From Lindgomyces ingoldianus (Eukaryota > Ascomycota > Dothideomycetes > Pleosporales > Lindgomycetaceae): a stretch of DNA of 64,000 bases. The notes below the pieces were generated by a model. The model did not search any database. It saw only the letters and a program-made list of their open reading frames with translations, and was not told where the DNA came from. The stretch lies in NCBI RefSeq assembly GCF_010093535.1, contig NW_022985164.1, positions 747,240 through 811,239 on the forward strand. Direction: 5' to 3'. Below are positions 24,233-37,401 of the stretch, piece by piece. The first letter of the stretch is position 1. Each line of letters starts with the position of its first letter. A program made the translations under genes and the position numbers.

Positions 24233-24400
24233 GAGCCGCCCGCTTGCGTGCTGCTGCTCTGCGGGGCCGCGTTGCCCGCAAGCCTGCGCCCACTACCCCC
24301 CGCCGCGCTGCGCCCGCCACCCCCCGCCGGCGCCCGCTCCCCGGCCCGGCCTCGACTCCCTGCCGGCCTCCCCCTAGTGCGCTCCGCGCGCAGTCCTGTC
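24233..24400. other. GC-rich, CpG-rich island in the W 3' region
   Basis: About 170 bp of mostly G and C (for example GGGGCCGCG and CCCGCCGGCGCCCGC) sit inside AT-rich copia W, between the end of pol and the 3' LTR. It carries many CpG sites, which are otherwise lost here. Open frames cross it on both strands (Pro/Arg/Ala-rich on plus, Arg/Gly/Ala-rich on minus), as any such composition would produce, and I do not call a gene. I see no target duplication or TIR around it. It could be a captured host fragment unique to this copy. Confidence 0.6.
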
Positions 24401-25070
24401 TAGGCTCCATAAAGAGTGCGCTTGCAGGGCGCTCTAGTAGGGAGTGCTATAATTCCGCCACTAGCAGTTTACGCTGCTAGCGCTGTTCCTCTAGGCACAG
24501 CTACCTACCTCTGTAAGCTCTATAGCAGTGTGTAAGGTAATCTAGCTTTTTAACTTATTTATAGTTCCCCTATTACTATTATCTATGCGCAGCGCCTTGT
24601 TGCAGCGCTTGTTATAGAGGACAAGCAGGTAAGCTTCTCTGCAAAGATTATGTGTTATACCCTAGATTAAACTAACAGGCTATAGGCTATGTTCTAGCTT
24701 TAGCTAGTAGTTTAAGCTCTACTTAAAAAAAAATGTTATAAAGAAAGTAGTAAAAAAAAAGAAAGAAAAAAAAGGAAGTAGAAGAGAAGGTAGAAGTAGT
24801 AAAGAAGAAGAAGCAAGGTGTTGTCTCCCCTAGGCTCCTAGCGCGTTGCTAGCGCGCTAAGGAGCTCTTAAGTAAGCTTATTAATCTTCTTATAGTTTAA
24901 GCATTTTATGTTTTCTATGTTTTTACACATCTTATGTATTAAATCCCTACTTAAACTCTATAGCATAAAGAAGTGTCTCTACTAGTAAATAGCCCTCTTA
25001 TTTTTAAGTAGTGTAAAAATGTCTTTACTATTAATAATTAATGTTTTTTTCTTTTAAAAGCTTATTTATA
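24400..25070 (-). other. W 3' untranslated region
   Basis: Sequence between the W RNase H end and the GC island. An A/G-rich tract at 24,725-24,815 is the only clear feature. I see no further gene. Confidence 0.5.
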
Positions 25071-27000
25071 TGTCTTTAAAGTTAAGAAGCTGCTTAAAGT
25101 GCTTAAATTACTACTTTAGTAGGTACTTTATAAGCCTATCTACTAGCATATTACTTATTTTAATATAGCGCACTTTAAAAGATTCTTTTATGTGCTCTTA
25201 GCGCAGCTACATGTTTTATATATTAATGTAGCGTAGGTAGGTAGTTATCTAAGCGTTCTCTTCTACTACTAACCTAATTATCTGCTAGTTGTTATAGTAG
25301 ATCTGCTATAGTGTGCCTAGCTTTAGAGTAAGCTCTTTAAAGAAGCGTTTTAAAGTTAGTAATTCTTTTATAATGTGCGCTAGAGCAAGTAGCTTAGCTT
25401 TTATTATAAACATAGTTACTATTAGCTAAAAAGCTACTTTTTATCAAATTAGTTCTTTAATAAGTAAAATAATGTATCTATAAAATAATTATTTAGTCTC
25501 TATGTAATTAGCAAAAGATGTGTTTTTACACATAATAAGTTACACACTTTCTAGTGCTTTATACTATATACTTATATGCCTTATGCAGTACAGGTACACA
25601 ATTGCCTAGTTTACTGCCTAAAAGTGCTGCTTTCCTAGGTTTGTTAGGTAGTAGGAGAGCTAAGATGCTACAAACGCTACATTAGAGCGCACTATAATTA
25701 TAGTGTAAAGTATTAATCCTACACACTTTTAGTATTCTTTAATTTTATACTTTATTACTAATCCCTAGTTGCTTATAAGCTCTTTTAATAGTAAAAAAGT
25801 TTCTAAGAAAAGTGCGCTTTTTATAAAGTTAAACTTCTTTGCTACTTTTTTAATATATGTGTTATATACTAGCTAGATTATTTTAGCCTTTTTATTTTTA
25901 ATTATTTTAATTTTTAAAAACTATTTACATAGCTTTTAATTTTCTAGCTTGTATATTTTTTTAATTATACTAATTAATTAGTAAGCTTCTAACTTATTAT
26001 TATAGTAATAAATATAAAGTATATTATCTACATAAAAAAAGTAAGATATAGTAATTATAGTTAAAGAATAAGCATAGCTTTTTTTTAAATAAGATAAGCT
26101 TAAGCTTTTAAAAAGCTTATAAAAGCTTTTAGTACTATAAAATTAGTAAGTTACATAGTCTATATAAGGCTTAGAGAAGCTTAACACACATGCTAGGCTT
26201 TATAAAGCCTTTTAAAAGCTTGCATGTTACTTCTAGCTTACTTTTATAGTGTGTGTTTAGAAACGCACTTATAACATTATATTACCTAATCTCTAGGTTA
26301 AATTAAGCTGCTATTACTATTACTATTTAAAAGAATCTAGCTGCAAGAGTAGTAGTATAGGTTAACTAGAGTAAGTCCTTACTCTAGAGATTACTGCGTA
26401 CGCAAATGCAAGCTTTACATTTAGCAAAATACTTATTTTAGTTAAATTTATATGTAAATACCTACTTTAGTAGAAGCAGCTTAAATATTGCTTTAGTTTA
26501 CATAATTTTTTTCTAAGTGCCTTTTTTTAGTAGAGTAGCTATCTCTTTTTATACTATAATTTTAAAAAGATTTTTATATAAGTATTTATATAAATCTTTT
26601 TATTTTAAAAGTTTTTTTAGAAGCTTATAAGCTCTTAGTTAAAGCTACCTAAAAAAGGCAGCTATAAAAAACACTATATAAAGTGTTTTAAGCGCTTTAT
26701 TATTATAAGTAATAAATGCTTTAAAAAAGTTTATTTAAAAGTGCTCTAGATTAACTAGAGTAATGCGTATACTACTTCTTTCTAAGAGTGTTGTATATAT
26801 ACCTCTGCTTCCTGCACCTATAGGCTTACCTAGGTTATTAGGATCTTGCCTCTATATTCTTTAGCTTATACGTGTAGCTAGTCCCTAGCTTTTTTTATTA
26901 TACACATGTTTAAAAAGTGCCTTACTTACTTTAACTAAAGCTATAAAAGATAATGTCTTAATATAAAAAGTAAAAGTTAATTTTTTAACTAGCAAGTTAG
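25070..27000 (-). pseudogene. W pol remnant: reverse transcriptase and RNase H
   Basis: On the minus strand the reverse transcriptase box reads YFFYVDNILYI at about 26,015-26,045 (normally YVDD). RNase H follows: STEAEY-like residues have become IIKAKLLALAHIIKELL at about 25,370-25,420, then a DNQ-like segment, EENA*ITTYLRYI, and finally FKHFKQLLNFKDI near 25,070-25,110. This is the standard C-terminus of fungal Ty1/copia polyproteins. Stops are common. The upstream integrase (about 27,000-28,000) is less clear. Confidence 0.8.
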
Positions 27001-30000
27001 CTATTTAACTTAATAAGCTTAGTAGATCTGCTTCTTTAGTTAAGTGCACTTACTAGAAATTACTAGTATGCTTGTGCCTACCCTGTATAGGGCGTGTTGT
27101 AGAGCTATCTGTAAGCTCTAGCTTAGAAGTTAGCTCTAAAGTAATAAGTGCTATATGTTTATTAGAAACTGCGCAAATTCTTAGTAACTTACTTATTATG
27201 CTTATTACCTGCGCAGTTACTTTTACTTTTAAGTGCTAATTCTTTAGCTAGCTAACCTAAGTTTTAATAAGCTTTTTAGTTTCTATACTTTTAAGCTTAC
27301 ACTTTTAGGGCCTTTAATTTAGTATATTACTTTACTACTTATCTAACTTTTAAGGTAGAAGCTTAAAGGCTTTTTTTACATTATAAATCTTACTTTACTT
27401 ATTAAAAATTTTAATAATTTTAAAGGCTTTTTTTTAGAGAATTAGCTTATTACTTTTATTTTTATAAAAGTGTGTCTTATTAAAAGCTATGTTTCTTATA
27501 GTAATTACTTAGTTAAGTAACAAGACTTATATTTTATAGATATTTAAAGCTTTATAGCCTATAAAATATTCTATGTAGCCTTATAAAGTTACTTTAAAGC
27601 TTTGCTTCTAACGCCTAGCTGCTTACTTCCTGTTAAGTAGGTAAGCGTAACAGCTATATGTGTAGGTCCTGCTTTAATTAGGCCTTAGATTAGCTATAGC
27701 ACTTTTTACCTACTTTAGCTTATAGTATTTAAAGTAGTTAGTAAACTACGCGTCTAAGACTTTATTTAGTAAGCATAGGTTATATGCGTGCAATAGGCTT
27801 ATATTATACAGCTATGTTGCTGCGTCTACTACTTCTAGCTAGAGCTTCTTAGGGAGTCCTGCGCTACTTCTTATTTTAATAAACTTTATAATTATCTCTT
27901 ATTTAGCTCTTTCTATAGCTCTATTTAGCTTATAAGTGTATAGTAAAAAGCTTTTAATATTAATGCTAAACTTTTTTACTTAAAGCTTATACCTTAACTT
28001 TCTATGCTAAGAGAGTGTAGTAGTGTTATTATTTTACTATATTTTACTAATCTAAAGCTTATATTAATTAAACACTATGCTTTTAAAGTTCTTTATTACT
28101 CTCTAGATTTCTAAGAGCATTTTTACTTAAAAAAAGTATAAAAAATTTTACTGCTATATTTATTCTTAATAATTATTATTTATAGAGCTCTGCTACACTC
28201 TAATAGCATATTAAACATGTCTTATGTAATTCTTTAGAATAGGTAGAGAGCTTACTTTTTTAGTCTTCTTAATATAACTTACTTAGCGTGTGTTGTTGCG
28301 TAGTGCTTATAGTGTACTTACTTTGTACTTATTATTTATATGTTCTTTGCGCTTTTAACTAAAGCCTGTAGAGCTTTAGAGCCTAGGTGTCCTACGTGCG
28401 CATACTAAAGCTCCTTTAAGTCTAAGCATAGAAATGTAGTCTATAAGTGTTAGTAATTTAGAAGCACACTTTGCACTAGTAAGTAGAAAAAAATAGCTTT
28501 ATATTTAATAAATATAAAGTTATGTTCTTAGTAAAGTGTTATAAGTACCTTATTCTTTTTTAGTGTACTTATATGTAGTGTATAGTTAAGTCTTAAATAC
28601 TATAGTCCTTTTTCTCTTAAATAAGCTTCTAAGATAATATTAATGTAAAATTCTTTTACTATAACTACCTTTTATAGTGTAAGATTTTCTGTGCGCTCTT
28701 TTTATACTTTGTTTAACACCTTTCTAAGCTTTCTAGTTTCTGTTTTCTAAATTAAGAATAACTAAGTGCTAGCTTTTACTATATATAAACTTTAAGCTTT
28801 TTTAAATAACTTAGGTATAAGTAGCTTTATACTATTTACTAAGTGCATAGCACTTTTATTGTCTAAAATTATGCTTATAAAGAGTAGGTAAGTGTTAAAA
28901 TCTATAGTTATATGCATCTCTAGTTTTACTAGAAGCGCTAAGTTAATAAGTGTAGTAATAATGCTTTTTAAAAATGCTAGCTTATCTAATCTTTTAATAG
29001 CTTTTAGAGCAGAGGAAGCTTTATCTAGAATTATATAGCCTTTTTTAAGTAGTATAGCTTTTACTTTTTTATGCTATACTTACTTAAGCCTCTTAAAAAT
29101 CTTTTAATATGCAGTTTTACTAAGCTTTTTTAGCTTTTTAGTAACTACTAATATAAGGTCTCTATAGTCTACTACTTTTTATAAATAAAAGGATTACTCT
29201 AAAGCTCTACATAAGCACAGGTAGCCTAATTAGGCTAAAATAAATTAGGCTATATTATTATCTAATTATCTACTAAGTGTTATAAATATACCTGTGCTTT
29301 AGTTGCTTACATGTAAGAAGTGCTTCTAAAGCATTATTAAGAAGATCTTACTAATTTTCTAAATTATTAAAGGTTTTTTACTAAGTGCGCTAGCTTCTAT
29401 AACTCTTTAGTGCATAAAGCGCGCCTAGTCTAGTGTAAGCTTTAGAGCTAGGGCGTCTAGGAAGTCTTATGCAGCTAGCTAGCCTTCTATGTTAAGAATC
29501 TTATAGGTTCTTACCTTAGTGTATAAAAAGTACTACTACTAGTACTAAGCTTTTAGGGTTATAGTACTATGCTTTACCTTAGTAAAGTAAGCTTTATACT
29601 TTACTTATATAAAAAATTTTATGCTTACATTTATTAGTGCTAGCTTTTGTTTTAAAGCTTATATAAGTGCTTATAGAGTAGATTAGTTCTCTAACATAAG
29701 CTGCATTATTTCAGGTCTAAGGAGCTCTAGTGCAACAGTTGCATTAACCTAGTTCTAGATTGTCTAAAGACGCGTTGCGTAAGAAGCCTAGTTGCTTAAT
29801 TAAGCTTAGTACATAGCAATATTAGTCTAGTACTATATGTTAGCCTTCTTTAAAGAGTTCTTAGCAGTAATTACTCTAAGTGTAGGCATCTCTAGAGCGC
29901 TGTCTATAAGATTTAAAGTGTCTAGTCTATCTAGATTAATTATGTCTTATAGGTTTTTGCTAAGAGCATAGAACTAGAGCTAGATAAACTAGAGAGGCTA

Positions 30001-30105
30001 GCTTGCGTAGTTCTTAAGCTAGTATACTCTTGTTAGAAAAGAAGCATCTTAATTAGCTATAACATAAGCTTTAGAAGTAATAAGAATTAATAAAAATAAG
30101 AAATA
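27000..30105 (-). pseudogene. W gag, protease and integrase region
   Basis: By order this should hold the rest of the W polyprotein on the minus strand. I cannot place individual catalytic residues. Base composition and stop density match the neighbouring pol. Foldback X-B interrupts it at 30106; the last 82 bp of leader lie at 37590-37671 next to the 5' LTR. Confidence 0.5.
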
Positions 30106-31022
30106 ACGTACTTCACAGGCAAGTTGCTCACACACCTAAGTTACTTACTTTTGCTAAGACCCCACTAAACTACTCTTTCTACACTAATGCATTCCCTACA
30201 ACACTACTTAGACGCGCTAAAAGAATGTTAGATACAGCTTACGCTTTAAGCTTTTAAATAAAACATAAAACTCTTAAAGAAATATGCTATAGCTATATAT
30301 AAGGTCTTATAAAAGATAATAAATAACTATAGCGCTAAACAACTTTTACAAGCTAATTCTACAGCTAAATTATAAAGGCTAGGTAATAAAAAAGAGCAGG
30401 TAATTATTAAGACTATACTTAAGCTATATGCGCAAGGAATTTCCTCTTAAATAGCATTTATAGCTAATATAGCTAATTCTTTACACGCTAAGCATAATCT
30501 AGGCTATATTTACATAAACTAGCCTAGTATGTTTATAAAGTGTTATTTAGAGCTTAAAGTAAAGTTTTAAGCGTAAGTATAGTTAAAAGATATTTAGCTA
30601 ATTATAAACTCTATTTTACTAAAGTTATATATGTTATTATCTTAGATACTATACTTAGCTTTAATATTCTCTATAAGGCTAAACCTGCTCTAAATTACCC
30701 TAGGACTCTTATAAAAAGCTCTTTTATAGTTATACTTACGCTTAAATATTACTTTAAGCTCTAAATAACACTTTATAAATGTACTAGGCTAGTTTATGTA
30801 AACATAGCCTAGATTATGCTTAGCGCGTAAAGAATTAGCTATATTAGCTATAAATGCTATTTAAAGGGAAATTCCTTGCGTATATAGCTTAAGTATAGTC
30901 TTAACAATTACCTACTTTTTTTTATTACCTAGCTTTTATAATTTAGCTGTAGAATTAGCTTATAAAGGTTGTCTAGCGCTATAGTTATTTATTATTTTTT
31001 ATAAAACTTTATATATAGCTAC

Positions 31023-31302
31023 TGTCCGTACGCAGCAGCAGCGTCGCGGCCTGGATACGAGCGATCGCGCACGAGCAGGATCACGTATCTATGTCACATG
31101 ATGCTTGTGCGCGAACCTCCGTGCGCGAACATCTAGATATCCCCCTTTTCCTCTGTACAGAGGAAAGACAAGAGCAATAGAACTAGAAACATATTGCCCT
31201 TACCTTACCTACCTTGTACACTGTGCACACTATACACTACTCTTACTCTTGCTACTTAAGTGCTTATACTATAAGCAGCTAGCTGTTAGAGCCTATTTAA
31301 CA
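31023..31302 (+). repeat. C2 5' LTR (280 bp)
   Basis: Starts TGTCCGTACGCAGCAGCAGC and ends CCTATTTAACA. It is rich in CpG up to about 31,140. A 70-codon open frame beginning here (31105-31317) is not a gene: the 3' LTR has a similar chance frame at 37204-37449. Confidence 0.95.
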
Positions 31303-31338
31303 CTAATTAGTAGTTAATTTAATTAACTGCAAATTAGC

Positions 31339-31462
31339 AAGAGTAACAACAAAGTACCCACACTCTACAAGGTACTTTGTTTTGTTACCTATCCCTTAGG
31401 AAGAGTAACAGCAGAGTACCTACGCCTTATAAGGTACTTTGTTTAGTTACCTATCCCTTAGG
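31339..31462 (+). repeat. C2 leader tandem repeat with hairpins (2 x 62 bp)
   Basis: Two copies (31339-31400 and 31401-31462) of a 62-bp unit. In the first, AACAAAGTACC (31348-31358) pairs with GGTACTTTGTT (31371-31381) around a 12-base loop; the second copy forms a similar stem. Position between the 5' LTR and gag suggests a leader RNA structure. Confidence 0.75.
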
Positions 31463-31468
31463 ATAGCA

Positions 31469-31685
31469 GATTAATCCTTTGCATTGTACAGCAAGCTCTG
31501 CTACTNNNNNNNNNNNNNNNNNNNNNNNNNNNNNNNNNNNNNNNNGCTGCACAACCTAGCAGCTAGACAATAGCACATTAATCCTTTGCATTGCACAGCA
31601 AGCTCTGCTACTGTACAAAGTAAAGAGGAGATAGTGCAAGGCGCACACTAAAGCTATTAAAGCTGCACAACCTAGCAGCTAGACA
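31469..31685 (+). repeat. C2 leader direct repeat (about 107 bp) spanning 40 N
   Basis: The stretch beginning TTAATCCTTTGCATTG occurs at 31471 and again at 31578, and GCTGCACAACCTAGCAGC occurs at 31546 and again near 31,665. N occupies 31506-31545. It may be a real tandem repeat or a gap artefact; the two copies differ at a few bases, which favours a real repeat. Confidence 0.6.
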
Positions 31686-31689
31686 ACAG

Positions 31690-34600
31690 CAGTACCCGCG
31701 CAATCTACTAGAAAAGCAATTAACTATACTATTATAATAAAATCCTATTAGCAACTAACAACTCTGCGTAATAATAGGAAGAACAAAGAACAATTCCTAT
31801 TATATAAATAACTTACAAAGGACACAGGGATATTAGAGGCAACACTACAGAACAAGACTAGCCTAGAGTACTAGAATAACAAGATTAACATGTTAGAGGC
31901 TCTAACAAGCCTGTAGACTTAATTATACACAAGTTGCGTAATTGCTAATCTACACATAATAACTTAGAAAGGCGCTACTCTTCTAAGTGCGTACATAGAG
32001 GATTTTAAAGGATAAACACTATAAGACTTCTTAGCACTTAGCTGCGTGTTTAAAAGAGAGCTTATACAAGTGCTAAAGGACAAGGGAATCACACTATAGC
32101 TAGGCACTAAAGGTACCTAAGCCTAGAAGCTGTATAATATAGCACAAGAGAAGGCAATTGCACTAGAAAGGCTTTATATGCAACCCCTATTGCTATATAA
32201 GGCTCTGCACAGAAGCAGACTAAACATAATGCTGCTATTAACACTAAACGTACTAGCATTACCTGCTTCTACACCTCAGCCAGCACTACACTAATCACTA
32301 TACAAACAATACATGCCACCCTACCCAACGCCTGCTCCACACCCTTAATCGTACACACCACCGCCTGCAGTAGTGTATGCACCACCAATACCACCTGCAC
32401 AATCTATACCACATCACAGCCTGTACAAACTTCCACCCTAGAGGGAAACTGCTAAAGAAAAACTTCTAGCAGACAAGATTATACAATTTTAAAAGGCATA
32501 AAAAAAAATAATAACTACATAAGTTAACTATATAACATTCTTATAAATAAAATAAGGATCTTTATTAATCTATGTTAATAGCTAGATATTTAGAAAACTT
32601 AGTATGTAGACATCTTTCTAGATATCCTAGAAAGTTAAGTAAATATGTACTATATGCACAACATAGGCCCTAGACATAACTAGAAGCATTTATATAACAC
32701 CTTAAGCAGTTACTTTAACACTAATATAAACTATAGCTAGTACTAGATAGACTAGACAATAATAACCTTTACATAATGCTAACAAAAGAACTCTAATAAG
32801 AGTTTATATAAAGTCCTTAAAACAATAATTAATAAGCTTACACTTATATAAAGGGCACTAAGAACAAAATTCTAAAAAGATGTTTTACTACACACTGCTG
32901 TTATACAAGCCTATTAAGAATAACTAGAACTAGAATATGCTATGTTTACTATTAAGCTCTTATGCAAAGCTTTATTTAGCAACCTACAGGCATTACTCTA
33001 AGTTACTATAGACTAAAGGGCAAACTAATACCTCTAGGAACTGCCTAATGTATACTACATAGACTGCTAATATAACTCTGCATAATAAGAGTCTGCACAA
33101 CAAGAAGGAAGCTTCCCTCTGCGCAGAAAAGAACAACATAGAAGACTTCTATCTAGGTTTAGGCTATAATCTAAAGACAACTGTACGCAGACAAAGAAGT
33201 GCTTTGTCTGCTATAAGGAAGAATGTTAGTTATTAAACTACCTTTATAATAACTATACGTAAGCAAAGAACTAGTACGTTGCCTTATATAAAGATTTCTA
33301 TAATAAGACCTTATTATGTAAAGCTATTACCTTATACATCTAAGACTTTAAAGGTTACTTTAAAAAAAAAAATAATTTGCATAATGCAAAAGAAATAAAA
33401 TAAGAGGGTAAAGATGCTAAGAAAGCTATTAACTACCTCACCTTTACTGCCTATTTACACTGTGCAATAGGAGAGGACATCTACAGCATTAAACCTAAAA
33501 AATATGCTAAGCAGTTTATCCTTAATAACTAATACTATATAGTATACTAAGGCAAACTATAGGACACAGGTGCAGTAAAAATCTCTACTGTTAGCAAGTC
33601 TTAACTTAAGGCGTATGTATAAGAGAACTTACATACAGAAATTAATTAGACACTTAGCTAAACAGATATTAGCTTTAAAGGCTAGACACTAAAGGGATTA
33701 ATTAGTACTATATAAATCTAGAACTTAATTAGTCTAGTTACATACTACATTCTAGAGACTCTAACACTATTCCTGCTATTACTAGCAGATGCTAACTAAC
33801 TTAGGGTATACTTTAACAACATTCTAAATGTTATTATACATAAAGATAAAACTATAGTACTTATTATATAAAAATAAGGACACTTTTTTTTAATGTTAGT
33901 AAGAAAGAATCTATGTCTTTCTTTACTAAATTAGAACTCTACTGCCTCTACTACTAATTTAGACACCCCTGCACAGAGAGACTCTAGAAGATGCTAACTA
34001 GCGCTAGCTATAACATTAATACTGCAGTGCTAGAAGAGATTAAGAAGTTCTGCTACCTCTACTAACTATATAACTAGGCCTTATAAAGATTTAAGTTTAT
34101 AATTAAAAATAACACCTACTTTAACTATAAAGTTGTTATTAATGTTATATAAATTAATAATAAGGATGTTCTACATGTTATTAATATAGACATATTATTT
34201 TAGGCTACTACATTTCTAAAATCTATGTCTGCATAAGATACCTAGGATGCACTATGCAAATGCTAGATTAACACCTATTAAGGACCTTTAGACTATATTG
34301 TGCATAACTCTAGTACAAACTTTGCTTTAAAGGATTTTTAAGCTTATGCAAAGATTATAGAAGCTACATGTAGGCAGATGCCTATAGAAGCACATTAGGC
34401 AGTTAAAAAGGTTAAGCGCGCGCACACACCTCTCTAACAAGCGTTTAACATCCTAAAGACTAAGCTAGGTAACTGTACAGATAATAAGGCCATCCTGCAG
34501 ATAGCAGTTAAGGCTCTAAACAACACAGCTAGCCTACACAGTCTAGTACTCACACTGCTAGTCTTTAGAGCATACCTAAAAATTAACCTAGACTCTCTAC

Positions 34601-36720
34601 TATTGCTAGACATTATTACATAAGCAAGCGCTATATAAAAGGTAATAAAGATACTTTAAAAGAACTATGTAAGAGTAAACATTAATTATATAATTAACAC
34701 TTATAATAGCCTTATAATATATAAAGTTCTTAACCTCTCTCTTAGCTTAGAGATTATAGCATAAAGAGAGAAGAAAGGCTAGACTAGCCTATACAAAATT
34801 AAAAGCATTAAAAAAAGAAAAATTATTATTAAAAAAAAAAATAGCCTACTAAAGCTCTAATATATGCAGGTTAAACTGTATTATAAAAAAAAAAAAAAAA
34901 TAACTTACTTGCAATAGATAACCTAGATAAACTAATCTCTATATAAAGAGATCTCCTAAAGAAAAGAAAGAGAGGACAGCTTTATAAAAATATTATAAAG
35001 GTAGAACTAGAGCCTACTACAGACTAAGCCTCTTAGGATAGCAATGCTGCACTAGTGCAAAGAGAAGATATAGATACTAAAAGAAGTAAAAGGCAAAGAA
35101 AACCTATATAAAGCCTAGACTAGGTATTTCTAACCTAAAAGAAAAAAGATAATTAGGCCTTGTCTATTAAGCTCTATATAGATAGTGTAATTACTACACC
35201 TAAAAAACTATTTAAGAAATTAGACTGCATAGAGATAGACACCTTAATTACTAATAGCACTTTTAAGGTTATAGTATATAACCTAATAAGGTATAAAGGT
35301 TAGATTTTTAACCTCTGCCTTATATAAAAAGTAAAAGGTAAAACAACTTAACTATATAAGAAATCCTGCCTAGTGTTTACTAGCTACTTAGATAAAAAAA
35401 AAGAAGAAATTCTTACCTAGTTACTAACTATCTAGAGAATAAGCTAAAGACTACTCTTAGCTATAGAAGTAAGCCTAAGAGCTACATACAGAATGCATTT
35501 TAAACTGCGTAATATTACATAAGCATACATCTAATTAACAGATAAGCTTATGTGCACGCTGTACATAAAGCTACTAAAGAAGATGCGCTAGAGCTTTCTA
35601 CTAAATACAATACTCTAGGTTGTACAACTCTTATATAGAGCTACTAAATTAGGACTGTATTAGTTTAAGACATATTATAACTACTATAAAGAAAAGCTGC
35701 GCATGCACATCTTTTTATACAACCCTTACTTTTTAATTACTAATAAAGAAAAGCACACTTTTAGTATTACTAGCTTATAGACAGATAACACTTTAAGCAT
35801 TATAACAAAAGATTTTATGTAAAGAGAAAAGAAGAAACTATAGAAGGCAAAGTTTTACATAAAAGGTAAGACTATTCTAGTAGAGAAGCAGCTTATTAAG
35901 TTTAACAGTAAAAGAATTAAGCTTATGCATAACATAGTAGTTTTTACTTAGAAGAGATAAGTAAGCTACTTTTATATAATTAACTTAGAGGACAAGGATG
36001 CTGCACAACAATATATTAAGTAATATGCAAGAGGGGTATACATTGCATTTATATGTTAACTAGAGGCAGCATTTAACCTTTTTATTACTGCATAAACTAT
36101 AGACCCTTTATATAATAACATTAACACACTTAACGCATAAATCTAATAGTAGATAGATAATAGTAAGCGCAGTCTTACTTTTCTACTATTATAGCTTAAT
36201 TATGCAAAGCTGTTTATCTTTATAGATAAATTATTTACTAATAATAAAAACCTTAGCTTATAGCTAGGATTCTTAATTATATTAGGTAATAAGAACTATA
36301 TAGAGCAAAGCAACTGCTTTAAAATACTAGGTAACATTATACACTAAAATTCTACTAAGTGTAAAAGAGTAACTAGGAGTGTCCTTGCTAGCAAACTATA
36401 TAGAATAGTTAGAGGGTTTAATAATGTAATTACACTTAGTATAACTCTATAGTAAATTATATAAATACTTAAACTACTACTAATTCTAGTAGTAATCTGC
36501 ATAGATTTAAGGTCTTTATATAATTACCTTATTAAGCTAGGCACTACTAGTAAAAAGTAACTTATAATTAACATTATGTTACTCTATAAATTATACAAGA
36601 AAAGAGAAATTACTAAAATTAGGTAGATTAATAGTAAAGACAACTTAGTAGATGCATGTATAAAGAAAACACTAAACTAGGCTCTTTAATTATTAGTCCT
36701 AACTAACTGCCTCTTTGTCT
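31690..36720 (+). pseudogene. C2 gag-pol remnant (copia order)
   Basis: Gag fills about 31,800-33,200 and ends in a zinc knuckle reading KKCFVCYKEEC (33,200-33,235). Protease shows DTGA near 33,562. Integrase spans about 33,950-34,780, with AVKALNNTAS near 34,505 and REKKG*TSLYK near 34,770, as in fungal copia. RT follows, with L*TDNTL near 35,772-35,793 in place of the LQTDDT active site. RNase H begins at IFIDKLFTNN (about 36,215) and continues through STKCKRVTRSVLASKLY (about 36,350). Stops interrupt all parts, mainly TAA and TAG. Confidence 0.88.
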
Positions 36721-37121
36721 AGATAGAAGCATCTGTAGACTAGCTAGATTTTGTGCGCAAAGATGCCTTAGACTAACTAGACTAATAACACCTTTATATA
36801 AGGCCTATTTTCCTTTGTTTTGTTTTTTTTTATATTGTACATACTTATCTTTTTTATTATAAGGATCTGTCACTGCTAGCACTGTATAAAAAGAGAAAAG
36901 AGCTAGGGGATTGTACAGCAAGGCTTAGAAAGTAAAAGATAAAAAAGAGAAAAGCTATTTACATAGCGCAACTAGCCTACCCTAACACACAGCATTACTA
37001 AGGCAAGTCCTAATAAATAAGAGTAGAGTAAAGGCAGAACATAATTAGATAGACCTACATAGACAGAAGGGAGGTAACGCGTACAGAAGGCAACTCTTTA
37101 GACAAAAAGAAAAGTTGCTAG

Positions 37122-37401
37122 TGTCTGTACACAGCAGCAGCGTCGCGGCCTAGATACAAGCAATTGTGCATAAGCAGGATCACGTATCTATGTTATATAA
37201 TGCTTGTGCGCGAACCTCTGTGCGCGAACATCTAGATATCCCCCTTTTCCTCTGTACAGAGGAAAGACAAAAGTAATAGAACTAGAAACATGTTGCCCTT
37301 ACCTTATCTACCTTGTACGCTGTGCACACTGTACACCACTCTTACTCTTGCTACTTAAGTGCTTATACTATAAGCAGCTAGCTGTCAGAGCCTATTTAAC
37401 A
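37122..37401 (+). repeat. C2 3' LTR (280 bp)
   Basis: The inner start TGTCTGTACACAGCAGC has lost CpG relative to the 5' LTR; the outer end GTCAGAGCCTATTTAACA is intact. GCTAC follows. Confidence 0.95.

Larger units (their letters stand above)
31023..37401 (+). mobile_element. C2: complete Ty1/copia element inside X-B
   Basis: This 6.38-kb element (with 40 N) has 280-bp LTRs and GCTAC duplications (31018-31022, 37402-37406). It is plus strand, with gag, protease, integrase, RT and RNase H in copia order. It is the reference copy for C1 and C3. RIP is weaker than in most of the window but stop codons are still frequent. The outer 120 bp of the 5' LTR are spared. Confidence 0.95.

Noticed and set aside
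24126..24480. Overlapping open frames of 94 (minus) and 78 (plus) codons on the GC island
   Set aside because: GC-rich DNA has few stops in any frame; the peptides are low-complexity Arg/Pro/Ala or Arg/Gly and match no domain I know.
31469..31685. The 107-bp repeat around the 40 N taken as certain tandem duplication
   Set aside because: The gap size is an estimate and contig overlap cannot be excluded, though base differences between copies favour a real repeat.
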